Assembly: GCF_003148685.1 (NCBI RefSeq)
Contig: NZ_QGGR01000031.1
Coordinates: 48,537 to 112,536, forward strand
Source: Actinoplanes xinjiangensis
GTDB taxonomy: Bacteria; Actinomycetota; Actinomycetes; Mycobacteriales; Micromonosporaceae
DNA length: 64,000 bases
Reading direction: 5' to 3'
Part shown: positions 1 to 7,927 of the stretch, one piece after another
Layout: every line of letters begins with the position of its first letter
Numbering within the stretch: position 1 is the stretch's first letter
Position numbers and translations under genes: made by a program
Notes under the pieces: model-generated
The model's input: the letters and a program-made list of their open reading frames with translations, nothing else
Databases searched by the model: none
What the model was told of the DNA's origin: nothing

Positions 1-1
1 G

Positions 2-1111
2 CGCATCGGCATGACGCTGACCGACATGGACGGCCGGATGGTCCGGGTCAATCCCACCCTCTGTCAGATGCTGGGGCGTACCGAGACGGATCTGCTCGGC
101 CGGCACGTCACCGACGTCACCCACCCCGACGACGTGATCACGACGCAGCGCAACGTCCGCGACTGCCGCACCGGCCGGATCGACGGTTTCGACATCGACA
201 AGCGTTACGTGCATGCCGACGGCCGGATCGTGGACGCCACGATCACCGCCAGCCTGCTGCGTGACGAGGCCGACCGGCCGCAGTACATCGCCACCCAGAT
301 CATCGACATGACGGAACGGCACGCCCTGGCGGACGAGCGCCGCCGCGCCGCCGCCGAGCTCGCCCGCCACGCCGAACGTCTGGAACACGCCAACGAGCAG
401 ATGGCCGACTTCATGGCGATGCTCACCCACGACGTACGCCAGCCGCTCACCGCCATCGTCTCGGCCGGCGAGCTGCTGCTCGACGACTGGCCCGACCTGG
501 AGGACGACACCCGCCTGCACTACCTGCGCCGGATGACCACCGCCGGGCACCGCGCCGACCGGTTGGTCACCGAGATCCTGACGCTCGCCCAGCTCGACGC
601 CGGTGCCCTCACCGCCCGGCCGGTGCGCCTGGACGTCGCCCACGCCGTCCGGGAGGCGGTCATCGCCCAAGGCGCCGAACCCGGCACGATCACGGTCACC
701 GCACCGGATCAGGTCACCGCGTTCGCCGACCCGGTGCACCTGCAGCTGCTGCTGGGCAATCTGCTGGGCAACGCCACGAAGTACGGCGCCCCGCCGGTTC
801 AGGTCATGATCACTCCCGACCGTGACCGCACCCTGGTCCGGGTGGCCGACAGTGGCGAGGGCGTCCCCGCCGCGTTCATCCCGCACCTGTTCGAGCGTTT
901 CACCCGCGCCGAGACCGGTGTCGCCACCACCAAGAGCGGCACCGGGCTCGGCCTCTATCTGGTCGCCCGCCTCGCGGACGCCTCCGGTGCCACCATCGGC
1001 TACCAACCGAACGAGCCCCACGGCGCCGTCTTCATCCTCTCGCTGCCGCGCACGCCCGACCCCGTCCGGCCGGCGATCTCCGCACCGGCGTCCCCGGTCA
1101 CCTCCTCCTGA
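2..1111 (+). CDS. PAS-domain sensor histidine kinase, 5' end cut by the window
   Basis: The reading frame is open from the first bases, and the first ATG (11) falls inside a PAS domain (Gly-Met-x-Leu-x-Asp-x-x-Gly pattern), so the true start lies before the window. Counting from that ATG, the PAS domain with its PAC tail covers about residues 1-105. A HisKA dimerisation helix follows with the phospho-acceptor His near residue 140 in LTHDVRQPL. The HATPase domain shows the N box (GNLLGNATKYG), G1 (DSGEGVP) and G2 (GTGLGLYLV). The visible part has no membrane segment and no receiver domain, and no response regulator follows it. It should autophosphorylate in response to an unknown signal. The family call is secure; the input and partner are unknown. 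Confidence 0.93.
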   Translation, partial: RIGMTLTDMDGRMVRVNPTLCQMLGRTETDLLGRHVTDVTHPDDVITTQRNVRDCRTGRIDGFDIDKRYVHADGRIVDATITASLLRDEADRPQYIATQIIDMTERHALADERRRAAAELARHAERLEHANEQMADFMAMLTHDVRQPLTAIVSAGELLLDDWPDLEDDTRLHYLRRMTTAGHRADRLVTEILTLAQLDAGALTARPVRLDVAHAVREAVIAQGAEPGTITVTAPDQVTAFADPVHLQLLLGNLLGNATKYGAPPVQVMITPDRDRTLVRVADSGEGVPAAFIPHLFERFTRAETGVATTKSGTGLGLYLVARLADASGATIGYQPNEPHGAVFILSLPRTPDPVRPAISAPASPVTSS

Positions 1112-1199
1112 CCCGTCGCGCCGCGACGCGGCCCGGCACCGGCTGGCGCGGCGGTGCGATATTGACGGGACGAGATCCACCGGAGGTCGGGGGGACGCC

Positions 1200-1637
1200 G
1201 TGGCGCATGGGTCTTCCGAGGGCGTGAGCAACCGGGTGCTGGGGGCGCTGACCCTGGTCCTGGTAATGGTCGACGCGGGCCTGGTCGCGATCAACTCGAT
1301 CATGTGGTCGGCGTACCGGGACGGTGACGTGACAGCGGCCGAGGTCGCACCGTTCATGGTGTTCGCCGGATCGGCCGCGCTCGGTGTGGTGGTGATGCTG
1401 TCGGCCGCTGTCGCGCTGTTCCGCGACACCCGTGGGCACCGGCTCGCCGGGCTCGCGGTGCTGCTGGCCGGAGTGCGGGTGGTCGCGATCCCGGTCGCCG
1501 TCGTGGTCGTCGTCGGCACGGTCGGCACGTCGTCGGTCTCCGGCCCGTCCGACATGTTCGTGCTCATCCTGTCGGCGTTCGAGGCCGTCGTCGAGCTGAT
1601 GGTCGCCCGGGTCGCCGCCGCCCGCACCCGGGCCTGA
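1200..1637 (+). CDS. small integral membrane protein, function unknown
   Basis: This encodes 145 residues from a GTG start, with a GGAGG at 1182-1186 and a G-run just upstream; an in-frame GTG at 1224 is an alternative start. Four hydrophobic stretches (about residues 15-40, 50-75, 82-108 and 115-138) predict a four-helix membrane protein with short loops and an Arg-rich C-terminus. I recognise no family motif. It follows the histidine kinase by about 90 bp on the same strand and may be co-transcribed, but nothing ties it to signalling. The hydrophobic pattern and third-position GC bias support it as a real gene. Confidence 0.6.
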   Translation: MAHGSSEGVSNRVLGALTLVLVMVDAGLVAINSIMWSAYRDGDVTAAEVAPFMVFAGSAALGVVVMLSAAVALFRDTRGHRLAGLAVLLAGVRVVAIPVAVVVVVGTVGTSSVSGPSDMFVLILSAFEAVVELMVARVAAARTRA

Positions 1638-1655
1638 CCCCGGCTCACCACCGCA

Positions 1656-1714
1656 CACACCGGGACGTGATCCCGGGTCGCCGCCGCACACCGGGACGTG
1701 ATCCCGGGTCGCCG
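1656..1714. repeat. two tandem copies of a 31-bp GC-rich repeat
   Basis: A 28-bp segment starting CACACCGGGACGTGATCCCG occurs at 1656-1683 and again, identical, at 1687-1714. Each copy contains the small palindrome CGGGA-CGTGA-TCCCG. The sequence around the upstream stop codon (CCCGGGCCTGACCCCGG) also recurs in altered form at about 1724-1740. The repeats lie between two convergent genes and may help terminate transcription. Confidence 0.8.
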
Positions 1715-1742
1715 TCGCAGGGGCCCGGGCGTGACCCCCGGC

Positions 1743-2540
1743 TCACCGGCGGATGCGCAGGTAGGCACGATCGTCGAAGCTGACCTGGCCGGGCCGGACG
1801 GCCTTGGTGCCGGCGAGTTCGGCCACGCACCACGGATCCTTCACCAGCAGCCCGCCCAGGATCGACTCCGACTCCGCCAGCGATTCCCCGATCACCGGGT
1901 AGCCGTCGCTGGCGATCCTCAGCTCGTCGACGTCGTCGGGGACCGGGTGGACGACCACCAGTGACGGCGGCACCGGACGGCCGTCGATCGCGGCGTATCC
2001 GTACGGCCCGGTGCGGTTGCGGAACGCGTCCTGACGGCTGACGAGGGCCCGGGCTGCCAGGCGTCCCGGGTCCTCCTCGGTCACGCGGTCCATGCTGATG
2101 CGCCCGGCGGCGGCCTCCGCGGCGATGACCGCCGCACGGAACGACGCCGCCACCCGGTCGACGAGTTTGCGCGGCTGCCCGGCCGCGGGCGGCAGGCCCC
2201 GGTAGGCGAAACCGACGTCACCGATCTGCCAGATCTCCCGTCGCGCCGCGGAATAGACGGTGACCGACGCCGCGGTGTCCCCGGGTTCGGTGCGGGCGGC
2301 GAGTTCCGCGGTCAGCGCGGCCACGGCGGTGCCGGCGTCGGTGTCCTCGGCCAGCCGGCCGATGACGTCGCGGCAGGCGTTCATCGCCCACCAGCCGCCG
2401 GACCGGCCGTGGAAGGTCCGGCCGCTGACGTCGGTCGCCCCGTCGATCACCGCGGCGTGCCGCCCGGTCACGACGATCGCGTCCTCGCACCCGTGCGGAT
2501 CCCCGCTCTTGCCGGCCACGAACTGCTCGATGATCTCCAC
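1743..2540 (-). CDS. PP2C-like phosphatase domain protein
   Basis: This encodes 265 residues. I prefer the GTG start at 2540 because GGAAGG (2555-2550) sits 9 nt upstream; the ATG at 2549 would touch that site. The N-terminal part has an EDA-x-x-V acidic motif followed by AAVIDGATD, which resembles PP2C motif 1 and the DG signature. Further on are GDTAASV, IGDVGFAYRG (the GD of PP2C motif 8) and LRIASDGYP (the SDG motif). It should be a soluble metal-dependent Ser/Thr phosphatase or a diverged relative. It is convergent with the preceding gene and divergent from the SGNH lipoprotein. The fold assignment is moderately sure; activity is inferred. Confidence 0.62.
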   Translation of the reverse strand: MEIIEQFVAGKSGDPHGCEDAIVVTGRHAAVIDGATDVSGRTFHGRSGGWWAMNACRDVIGRLAEDTDAGTAVAALTAELAARTEPGDTAASVTVYSAARREIWQIGDVGFAYRGLPPAAGQPRKLVDRVAASFRAAVIAAEAAAGRISMDRVTEEDPGRLAARALVSRQDAFRNRTGPYGYAAIDGRPVPPSLVVVHPVPDDVDELRIASDGYPVIGESLAESESILGGLLVKDPWCVAELAGTKAVRPGQVSFDDRAYLRIRR

Positions 2541-2709
2541 GGGACCCATCCTTCCGCGACCACCGGATTCAGCCCGGCGGCCGCGTCGCGGTCCGGTGGT
2601 GCGGAGACCTCGCGCGGACGGCCACGGTGCCCTCGGTGGCCGTACGCCGATCCCGGGTTTCGCCGTCTGCCGCACCGCCGGGCCCGCGCCCGGTGACAGG
2701 ATGGAGATC

Positions 2710-3882
2710 ATGCGCCGCGCGGTGGTGTTCCTTCTGCTGCTGTCGGCGGGATGTACCGCGCCCGAGCCGCCGCGGAGGCCCGCGCCGCCGGTGTCGTCGG
2801 TGACACCATCGGCACCGGTGACGCCGCAGTGGACCGGCACGTGGGCGGCCGCCGTGCAGGGCGACGGGCGCGCGTTCGACGACCACACTCTGCGGCAGAT
2901 CGTGCACACCAGCATCGGCGGCCATGCCGCCCGGCTGCACCTGACCAACGAGTTCGGCACCCGGCCGCTGACGATCGGGTCGGCCGGGCTGGGGGCCCAC
3001 CGGGCGGTCACGTTCGGCGGTCGGCCGTCGGTGACGATTCCGGTGGGCGGCTCCGCGGTCAGTGACGAGGTGCCGTTCGTGGTGCCGGCCGACGCGGACG
3101 TGGCGGTCACCCTGTATCTGCCGGCGGCGACCGGCCCGAGCACCCGGCACCCCGTCGCGTCGCGGCGCAACTGGGTCGCCGCCGGGGAGCAGGTCTTCGC
3201 CACCCGGCTGACCGGTGCGCGGGCCGAGCGCAGCTGGTATTTCCTGTCCGGCCTGGACGTGCGGGGCGGCGCCGGCGCGGTGGTGGCGTTCGGGGCGTCG
3301 ATCACCGACGGGCTGGGTTCACCGTTCGGCGGCGACCGGCGCTGGCCCGACCTGCTGTCCGACCGGCTGCGCGCGTCCGGCCGGGAGATCGGCGTGCTCA
3401 ACACCGGGCTCAGCGGCAATCGCCTGACCGCCGACGAGCACGGTGAGCGGGCCCCGGCCCGGTTCGCCCGCGATGTGCTGCGCCGGGCGGGCGTGCGATG
3501 GGTGATCATCTCCGATGACGCGCTCAACGATCTCGGTGCCGCCGACCCGCCGCCCGCCGGCCGGCTGATCGCCGGCCTCCGGGAGCTGATCACGCGGGCC
3601 CATGCGGCGGGAGTACGGGTGATCTGCTCCACCCTGACGCCGTACGAGGGCGCCGGTTACTGGACCTCCGGCGGTGAGGCCGGCCGTGCCGCTGTCAACA
3701 CGTTCCTCCGCTCCCCCGGCAGCGGCTGCGACGCCGTCCTGGATCAGGACGAGGCCCTCCGCGACCCGGCACGCCCGGCCCGTTTCCTGCGCCGCTACGA
3801 CTCCGGTGACCATCTGCACCCGTCCGCCGCGGGCCTGCAGGCGATCGCCGACGCCGTCGACCTGCGCTGGTTCGCCCCGTGA
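2710..3882 (+). CDS. secreted SGNH/GDSL-family hydrolase lipoprotein
   Basis: This encodes 390 residues. The ATG at 2710 is preferred over 2701 because AGGA (2698-2701) lies 8 nt upstream and translation then begins with a clean lipoprotein signal, MRR plus a Leu-rich core ending in the lipobox LSAGC. A Pro-rich linker follows, then a beta-rich domain (about residues 35-165), then the hydrolase. Block I is VAFGASITDG, with Ala for the Asp of GDS as in part of this family. Block II is GLSGNR and block V is DHLHPS with the catalytic Asp-His. Block III, usually G-x-ND, reads DALND. It should hydrolyse an ester on the cell surface; the substrate is unknown. Confidence 0.85.
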   Translation: MRRAVVFLLLLSAGCTAPEPPRRPAPPVSSVTPSAPVTPQWTGTWAAAVQGDGRAFDDHTLRQIVHTSIGGHAARLHLTNEFGTRPLTIGSAGLGAHRAVTFGGRPSVTIPVGGSAVSDEVPFVVPADADVAVTLYLPAATGPSTRHPVASRRNWVAAGEQVFATRLTGARAERSWYFLSGLDVRGGAGAVVAFGASITDGLGSPFGGDRRWPDLLSDRLRASGREIGVLNTGLSGNRLTADEHGERAPARFARDVLRRAGVRWVIISDDALNDLGAADPPPAGRLIAGLRELITRAHAAGVRVICSTLTPYEGAGYWTSGGEAGRAAVNTFLRSPGSGCDAVLDQDEALRDPARPARFLRRYDSGDHLHPSAAGLQAIADAVDLRWFAP

Positions 3883-3900
3883 CGTGTTATAAGAGGCGTC

Positions 3901-4314
3901 ATGACGGTCATCCGAAACGTGGGTCAGGCGCTTCTCGGCGCGGTCCTGGCGTTCGCCGGTATCACCCATCTGACCGTCGGCCGCAGCGAGTTCCAGGCGC
4001 AGGTCCCCGACTGGTTCCCCCTCGACGCCGACTTCGTGGTGCTGGCCTCCGGCGTCGTCGAGATCACCCTGGGCGTGGCACTGCTGACGGTCTGGCGGCA
4101 GCCGGCCCGCGGCCGGCTCGGGGTGATCGTGGCCGCGTTCTTCATCGTGATCTTCCCGGGCAACGTGGCCCAGTGGCTGGAGCACAAGGACGGCTTCGGC
4201 CTCGACACCGATACCAAGCGGTTCGCCCGGCTGTTCTTCCAGCCGCTGCTGGTGGTCTGGGCGCTGGCCGTGACCAGCGCGATCAGCACCCTGCGCCGAC
4301 GGTTCAGCGACTGA
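3901..4314 (+). CDS. DoxX-like integral membrane protein
   Basis: This encodes 137 residues with AGAGG about 4 nt before the ATG. Four hydrophobic helices are evident, and the N-terminal GQALLGAVLAFAGITHL segment matches DoxX/DoxD-like proteins. An internal FPGNVAQWLEHKDGFGLDTD loop resembles the MauE/DoxX-type subgroup. The family is membrane-embedded and often tied to redox or thiol homeostasis, but the role of this member is unknown. It begins 18 nt after the SGNH gene, so co-transcription is plausible. Its last 11 bases overlap the end of the convergent SDR gene. Confidence 0.8.
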   Translation: MTVIRNVGQALLGAVLAFAGITHLTVGRSEFQAQVPDWFPLDADFVVLASGVVEITLGVALLTVWRQPARGRLGVIVAAFFIVIFPGNVAQWLEHKDGFGLDTDTKRFARLFFQPLLVVWALAVTSAISTLRRRFSD

Positions 4315-5107
4315 GGCCGTGCCGCCGGTGCACGATCTTCTCGACGAGGCCGCCGGGCAGCAGCCGCCGCAGCGCGAAGACGGCCGGGGCGTTGCTGCCC
4401 ACCGCGTAACGGGCCTTCGGCCGGTCCGCCTCGATCGCGGCCACGATCGTCCGGGCGACCTGCGCGGCGGTGATCCCGGCCCGCTCGTTGCGGTCCAGAG
4501 CGGCGAGCATCCGGGCGAAGTCCTCCCGGTACGGTGAGTCCGCCCCGATGTATTTCGTGCGCCGCTCACTGATGCCGGTCGCGATCGACCCCGGCTCCAC
4601 CGTCGTCAGCCACACGCCGAACGGTGTCAGCTCCTGCCGGGCGCCGTTGCTGAAACCCTTGACCGCCGCCTTCGACGCCACATACGACGACCGGTAGGCC
4701 AGGGGGAACGACGCCAGCATCGAGCCGACCATGACCACCCGGCCGTACCCGCGTGCCCGCATCCCCGGCAGTGCCAGCTGCGTCAACCGGACCGGCCCGA
4801 GGACGTTGACCTGGAAGATCCGCCGCAGAGCGTCTCCCGGCAGCTCCTCGATCGGCCCCGACTGGCTCTCCCCCGCGTTGTTGACGAGCACGTCGACGCC
4901 GGCCAGTGTGTCCGCGAGGCGATCGATCGACGCGTCGTCGCCGAGGTCGAGCGGCAGGTAGTCGACGCCGTCGGCCCGCTGCTCCGGTGTCAGCCGCCCG
5001 GGGTCACGACTGGTGCCCAGCACCCGGAATCCGCGGGCGGCCAGAGCCGCCGCGGTAGCCAGACCGATCCCGGACGAGGCTCCGGTGACCAACGCGGTGC
5101 GATCCAT
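4304..5107 (-). CDS. short-chain dehydrogenase/reductase (classical SDR)
   Basis: This encodes 267 residues from the ATG at 5107, with AAGG 7 nt upstream; an in-frame TTG six bases further out is less likely. The cofactor motif TGASSGIG (TGxxxGxG) is at the N-terminus and NNAG follows near residue 85. The active site is the Ser of MVGSMLAS with Y-x-x-x-K (SSYVASKAA). An Arg in TSRDPGR after beta-2 suggests NADP(H) preference. The C-terminus (RRLLPGGLVEKIVHRRHGL) resembles SDRs acting on hydrophobic substrates. It is a cytosolic oxidoreductase of unknown substrate. It transcribes toward the DoxX gene and overlaps it by 11 bp. Confidence 0.9.
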   Translation of the reverse strand: MDRTALVTGASSGIGLATAAALAARGFRVLGTSRDPGRLTPEQRADGVDYLPLDLGDDASIDRLADTLAGVDVLVNNAGESQSGPIEELPGDALRRIFQVNVLGPVRLTQLALPGMRARGYGRVVMVGSMLASFPLAYRSSYVASKAAVKGFSNGARQELTPFGVWLTTVEPGSIATGISERRTKYIGADSPYREDFARMLAALDRNERAGITAAQVARTIVAAIEADRPKARYAVGSNAPAVFALRRLLPGGLVEKIVHRRHGLSR

Positions 5108-5215
5108 CGGCAAACCTTAAGACCACGGGGGTACGCCCGGTAACCCGGATCAAGCGAGTGATCACGGTGTGGTTGCCGGGCCGTGGGGTGGGGGCAGCCT
5201 AGGGTGGTGGACGTT

Positions 5216-6349
5216 ATGACTGTGCAGGATTCCGAAGCCGAGACCCGTCCCTGCGGCCACTGCGGCCGCCCCGTACCCCAGCGCTCGTCCGCCGGCCGGC
5301 CGTTCCGCTACTGCCGGGACAACGACGGGGAATGCCAGCGTGCCTCCCGCAACGTGCGGATGCGGCATCGTCAGTCGCCGGGGCTGGCGGGGCAGGTCGC
5401 GCGTACCTGGGAGGTCGTCGACCGTCTCGACCAGCTCGTCGGGTCCCTGACCGAGGCGCTGCACTCGGAGATGTCGCCGGCCGGCGTGGAACGTCAGGTC
5501 GCCGAGGTCCGGGCGGAGACGTCGGGCCAGGTGGCGGCGGCACACGCGGAACGCGACGACGCCCGCCGCGACGCCGAGCACGCGGCCACCGCGGCGGCGG
5601 CCGCCCAGCAGATCGCGGCGGCGGCCACGGCCGAGCGCGACGAGGCCCGGCAGCAGGCGGAGGACGCGAAACGGGCCGCGGAGGAGGCTGGGAGACGCGC
5701 TCAGGAGGCCGCCGCGGCGCGGGACGAGGCGGTGCGCAAGGCCACGGCCGCGGTCGCTCTGCGGGAGCGGGCCGAGTCCGAACGCGACGCGGCCGCCGAC
5801 GATCTGGAGGCGGCGCGGCGCGAGCTTCAGGACGTGCGCAGCGCCCGCGACACCGCCGAGCGCGACCTCAGGACCGCGATCCAGGACGCCAAGGATCTTC
5901 GGGGTACGGTCGAGGCAGCGCAACGCCGCGCGCAAGAGGAACTGACGGCCGCCCGCGAACAGGTGGAGCAGCGCTCGGCCGACGCCGTCCGGGAGGGGCA
6001 GCGCGCCGCCGCCGCCGAACGGGCCCGGGACGACGCCGTCGAGCAGGCCCGCCGTGCCGAGGCGGACGCGGTCACCGCGCGGGAGGCGCTGACGGCGGTG
6101 CTGGCCGAGCGGGACACTCTGCGGCGTACCAATGAAGATCTTGAACGGTCGGTGGACCGTGCCGCGCGGGACCAGGCCGACCTGGAACGCCGTCTCGCGT
6201 TCGCCCGCGCCGACGCCGACACCGCCCAGAACCGCGTCGCCCAGCTGACGTCTCAGGTCAGCGACCTGGCCGCGGCTCTGGCCGCGCTCGGCGCCGCCCG
6301 GCCCGCCGCCCCGGCGCCCGCCCAGCCGTCCCCGTCCGACAACAGCTGA
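5216..6349 (+). CDS. zinc-finger plus long coiled-coil protein
   Basis: This encodes 377 residues from the ATG at 5216, which has an AGGGTGG purine run upstream. Residues 13-45 hold a Cys motif, CGHCGRP then YCRDNDGEC, that can bind one zinc ion. After a short globular stretch containing WEVVDRLDQLVGSL, residues 95-350 are almost entirely Ala/Glu/Arg/Asp heptads predicting a continuous coiled coil. A Pro/Ala-rich tail ends the protein. It could be a structural or DNA-organising protein, but I do not recognise a named family. The gene stands alone, divergent from the SDR. Confidence 0.75.
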   Translation: MTVQDSEAETRPCGHCGRPVPQRSSAGRPFRYCRDNDGECQRASRNVRMRHRQSPGLAGQVARTWEVVDRLDQLVGSLTEALHSEMSPAGVERQVAEVRAETSGQVAAAHAERDDARRDAEHAATAAAAAQQIAAAATAERDEARQQAEDAKRAAEEAGRRAQEAAAARDEAVRKATAAVALRERAESERDAAADDLEAARRELQDVRSARDTAERDLRTAIQDAKDLRGTVEAAQRRAQEELTAAREQVEQRSADAVREGQRAAAAERARDDAVEQARRAEADAVTAREALTAVLAERDTLRRTNEDLERSVDRAARDQADLERRLAFARADADTAQNRVAQLTSQVSDLAAALAALGAARPAAPAPAQPSPSDNS

Positions 6350-6561
6350 CCCCGGCTGCCGCGCTGGGGTGGCGGCGCCGAGATTTTCCGGGCGGACGGG
6401 TGTGGGCGATGAGACGTGGGGTAAGCACTCGCGGTGAGGCGGGCTACGGCGTGGGCCGTGGGCGACTCGTGAACATTCTCACGTTCGGCGCGGGCTCGGG
6501 AAGGTGCCCGGAAGGCTTCAGCCCATGGTTCCTTAGCCGATCACTACGATGTGCGCACCGG

Positions 6562-6612
6562 CGAGTGACCGAAGGTGCCGTGAATTACGAGTGAATCCGG
6601 TCGAGTGACCGA
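6562..6612. promoter_or_regulatory. three direct copies of CGAGTGA
   Basis: CGAGTGA starts at 6562, 6588 and 6602. The first and last copies are longer and identical (CGAGTGACCGA). They lie in the non-coding region about 200-250 bp before rbpA. A regulator-binding role is inferred from repetition and location only. Confidence 0.35.
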
Positions 6613-6648
6613 CATCGCACCACGCGAAGAAGCGGCAAAGAATCACAA

Positions 6649-6666
6649 AGTGGACCAAGGTCCACT
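6649..6666. promoter_or_regulatory. perfect 18-bp palindrome, candidate operator
   Basis: AGTGGACCAAGGTCCACT has two perfect 8-bp half-sites and a 2-bp centre. It lies about 120 bp upstream of the rbpA promoter, with no gene overlapping it. The form fits a dimeric repressor site; the regulator is unknown. Confidence 0.45.
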
Positions 6667-6784
6667 CGGACGCCGGTTCGGTTTGCAGGTGGGGGTGAGT
6701 GGCCGGTTACGCTCATAGCGTTAACACCGCCGATACAGCGGTGCGGACGGAACAACTTAGGCGGCCGGCGGGGATCCCGGCGGA

Positions 6785-6810
6785 GGAATCCAGCGGCCGC
6801 GCCTTTCGTT
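6785..6810 (+). promoter_or_regulatory. SigR-type (ECF) promoter of rbpA
   Basis: GGAAT at 6785-6789 is separated by exactly 18 bp from GTT at 6808-6810. This matches the GGAAT-N18-GTT consensus of the disulfide-stress factor SigR of Streptomyces and its SigH relative in mycobacteria. The start codon is 43 bp beyond the -10, leaving a leader of about 35 nt. Streptomyces rbpA is known to have a SigR-dependent promoter, so the match is functionally expected. Confidence 0.8.
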
Positions 6811-6852
6811 ACACCAACGAGAGCAGCACCACGAGCGAGGGGAAAGCCGATC

Positions 6853-7191
6853 ATGGGCGAACGCATGCTGCGCGGCAGCCGTCTAGGCGCAGTCAGCTAC
6901 GAGTCCGACCGTAACACCGAGCTTGCCCCCCGGCAGACCCGCGAGTACCTGTGCGTCAAGGGTCACCAGTTCGAGGTGCCGTTCGCCGTCGACGCCGAGG
7001 TGCCCACCACCTGGGAGTGCAAGTTCGACGGCAGCGTCGCCCGTCTGGTCGACGGCAACGAGCCGGAGGCGAAGAAGGCCAAGCCGCCGCGCACCCACTG
7101 GGACATGCTTCTGGAGCGGCGTTCGATCGCCGAGCTGGAGGACATCCTCAACGAGCGGTTGCAGGAAGTTCGCACCCGCCGCGGTCGCTGA
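6853..7191 (+). CDS. rbpA: RNA polymerase-binding protein RbpA
   Basis: This encodes 112 residues, the normal length, from an ATG preceded by GAGGGGAAA. RbpA is an actinobacterial general transcription factor that binds group-I sigma factors and the RNA polymerase beta subunit and stabilises the open complex. The N-terminal MLRGSRLGAVSYESDR is the conserved basic linker/tail. The central part around YLCVKGHQFEVPF and WECKFDG is the core domain. The C-terminal PPRTHWDMLLERRSIAELE is the sigma-interacting helix and is almost invariant in the family. The gene is monocistronic, with a SigR-type promoter before it and a strong terminator after it. Confidence 0.97.
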   Translation: MGERMLRGSRLGAVSYESDRNTELAPRQTREYLCVKGHQFEVPFAVDAEVPTTWECKFDGSVARLVDGNEPEAKKAKPPRTHWDMLLERRSIAELEDILNERLQEVRTRRGR

Positions 7192-7204
7192 GGAACTGAC
7201 ACGA

Positions 7205-7237
7205 GAAAGGGCCGCCCCTGACGGGGCGGCCCTTTTC
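7205..7237 (+). terminator. intrinsic terminator of rbpA
   Basis: AAAGGGCCGCCCC (7206-7218) pairs perfectly with GGGGCGGCCCTTT across a 4-nt loop, and a T-run follows at 7233-7236. It starts 14 nt after the rbpA stop codon. Confidence 0.92.
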
Positions 7238-7310
7238 GCATGCCGGAAACAGGGAGGCCGGGAGAGAGCGGAGCCTGCGGTGGCGGGCCGACGAGCCAGC
7301 CGGCCGACGG

Positions 7311-7342
7311 GTCAGCGGGTCAGCGGGTCAGCGGGTCAGCGG
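7311..7342. repeat. four tandem GTCAGCGG octamers across the fxsA stop codon
   Basis: GTCAGCGG is repeated four times without interruption at 7311-7342. The fxsA stop codon (7336-7338 on the minus strand) lies in the last copy. Gain or loss of a unit downstream of the stop would not change the protein. Confidence 0.85.
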
Positions 7343-7845
7343 AGGATCTCGCCCTCGATGGCGCCTGCCGGTGGGGTCGGGCGCTGCTCGTCGACGACGA
7401 CCACGGTGACCGGGTCGCTCTGGTGGACGCGGACGCGACGCGGGCCGAACAGGTCACCGGTGGCGGCACCGCCGAGACGCCGGGCGGCCAGTCGCTCGAT
7501 GCCGCGGCGAGCCAGGAACCGGCTGGGCGGCAGGAGCAGGACGATGCCGGCGACGCCGGTGATGAAACCGGGCAGCGCCAGCAGCGATGCCCCGCCGAGG
7601 CCGATCAGTGAATTGGTGACCCCGGCAGCCGGCGGCCGGCCGTCGCGGGTGGCCTCCTGGAAGGCGCGGAAGCCGCGGATGCCCTCACGGCGCAGCAGGA
7701 GGACCCCGACGACGCTGCACGCGGCGAGCAGCAGGGCCGCCCAGCCGAAGCTGAGGATCTGTGCCACCGAGACGAAGGCCAGGAACTCAGCGAACGCCAG
7801 CAGCGGGAACACGAGGGGTAGGTAGGCCAGTCTGCTTCGGCGCAT
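7336..7845 (-). CDS. fxsA: FxsA family membrane protein
   Basis: This encodes 169 residues from the ATG at 7845, with GGAGG 8 nt upstream. The N-terminal half has the FxsA pattern: two helices containing FAEFLAFVSVAQ and a segment LLRREGIRGFRAFQEATRDGRPP, then a third and fourth helix around LPGFITGVAGIVLLLPPSR. FxsA relieves phage T7 exclusion by the F plasmid when overexpressed in E. coli; its native role is unknown. The C-terminal 40 residues are hydrophilic. It follows ppm on the same strand after 82 bp, which contain a hairpin, so it may have its own promoter. Confidence 0.85.
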   Translation of the reverse strand: MRRSRLAYLPLVFPLLAFAEFLAFVSVAQILSFGWAALLLAACSVVGVLLLRREGIRGFRAFQEATRDGRPPAAGVTNSLIGLGGASLLALPGFITGVAGIVLLLPPSRFLARRGIERLAARRLGGAATGDLFGPRRVRVHQSDPVTVVVVDEQRPTPPAGAIEGEILR

Positions 7846-7869
7846 CGTCGATCCTCCGGAGGGTGCCAC

Positions 7870-7895
7870 GCGAGCCCGCCTCACGACGGGCTCGC
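7870..7895. terminator. inverted repeat between ppm and fxsA
   Basis: GCGAGCCCG (7870-7878) and CGGGCTCGC (7887-7895) form a perfect 9-bp stem with an 8-nt loop. There is no T-run on either side. It may attenuate read-through from ppm. Confidence 0.5.
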
Positions 7896-7927
7896 TCAAG
7901 CATGACACCTCGAAGCTGAGTGCTTCC

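Larger units (their letters stand above)
6350..6852. other. 500-bp intergenic region upstream of rbpA
   Basis: There is no convincing gene in this stretch; short open frames lack coding bias and ribosome sites. It is less GC-rich than its surroundings and carries three CGAGTGA copies, an 18-bp palindrome and the rbpA promoter, each listed separately. Confidence 0.6.

Noticed and set aside
6400..6594. small gene upstream of rbpA
   Set aside because: It has no ribosome site and no coding bias, and it runs across the CGAGTGA repeats.
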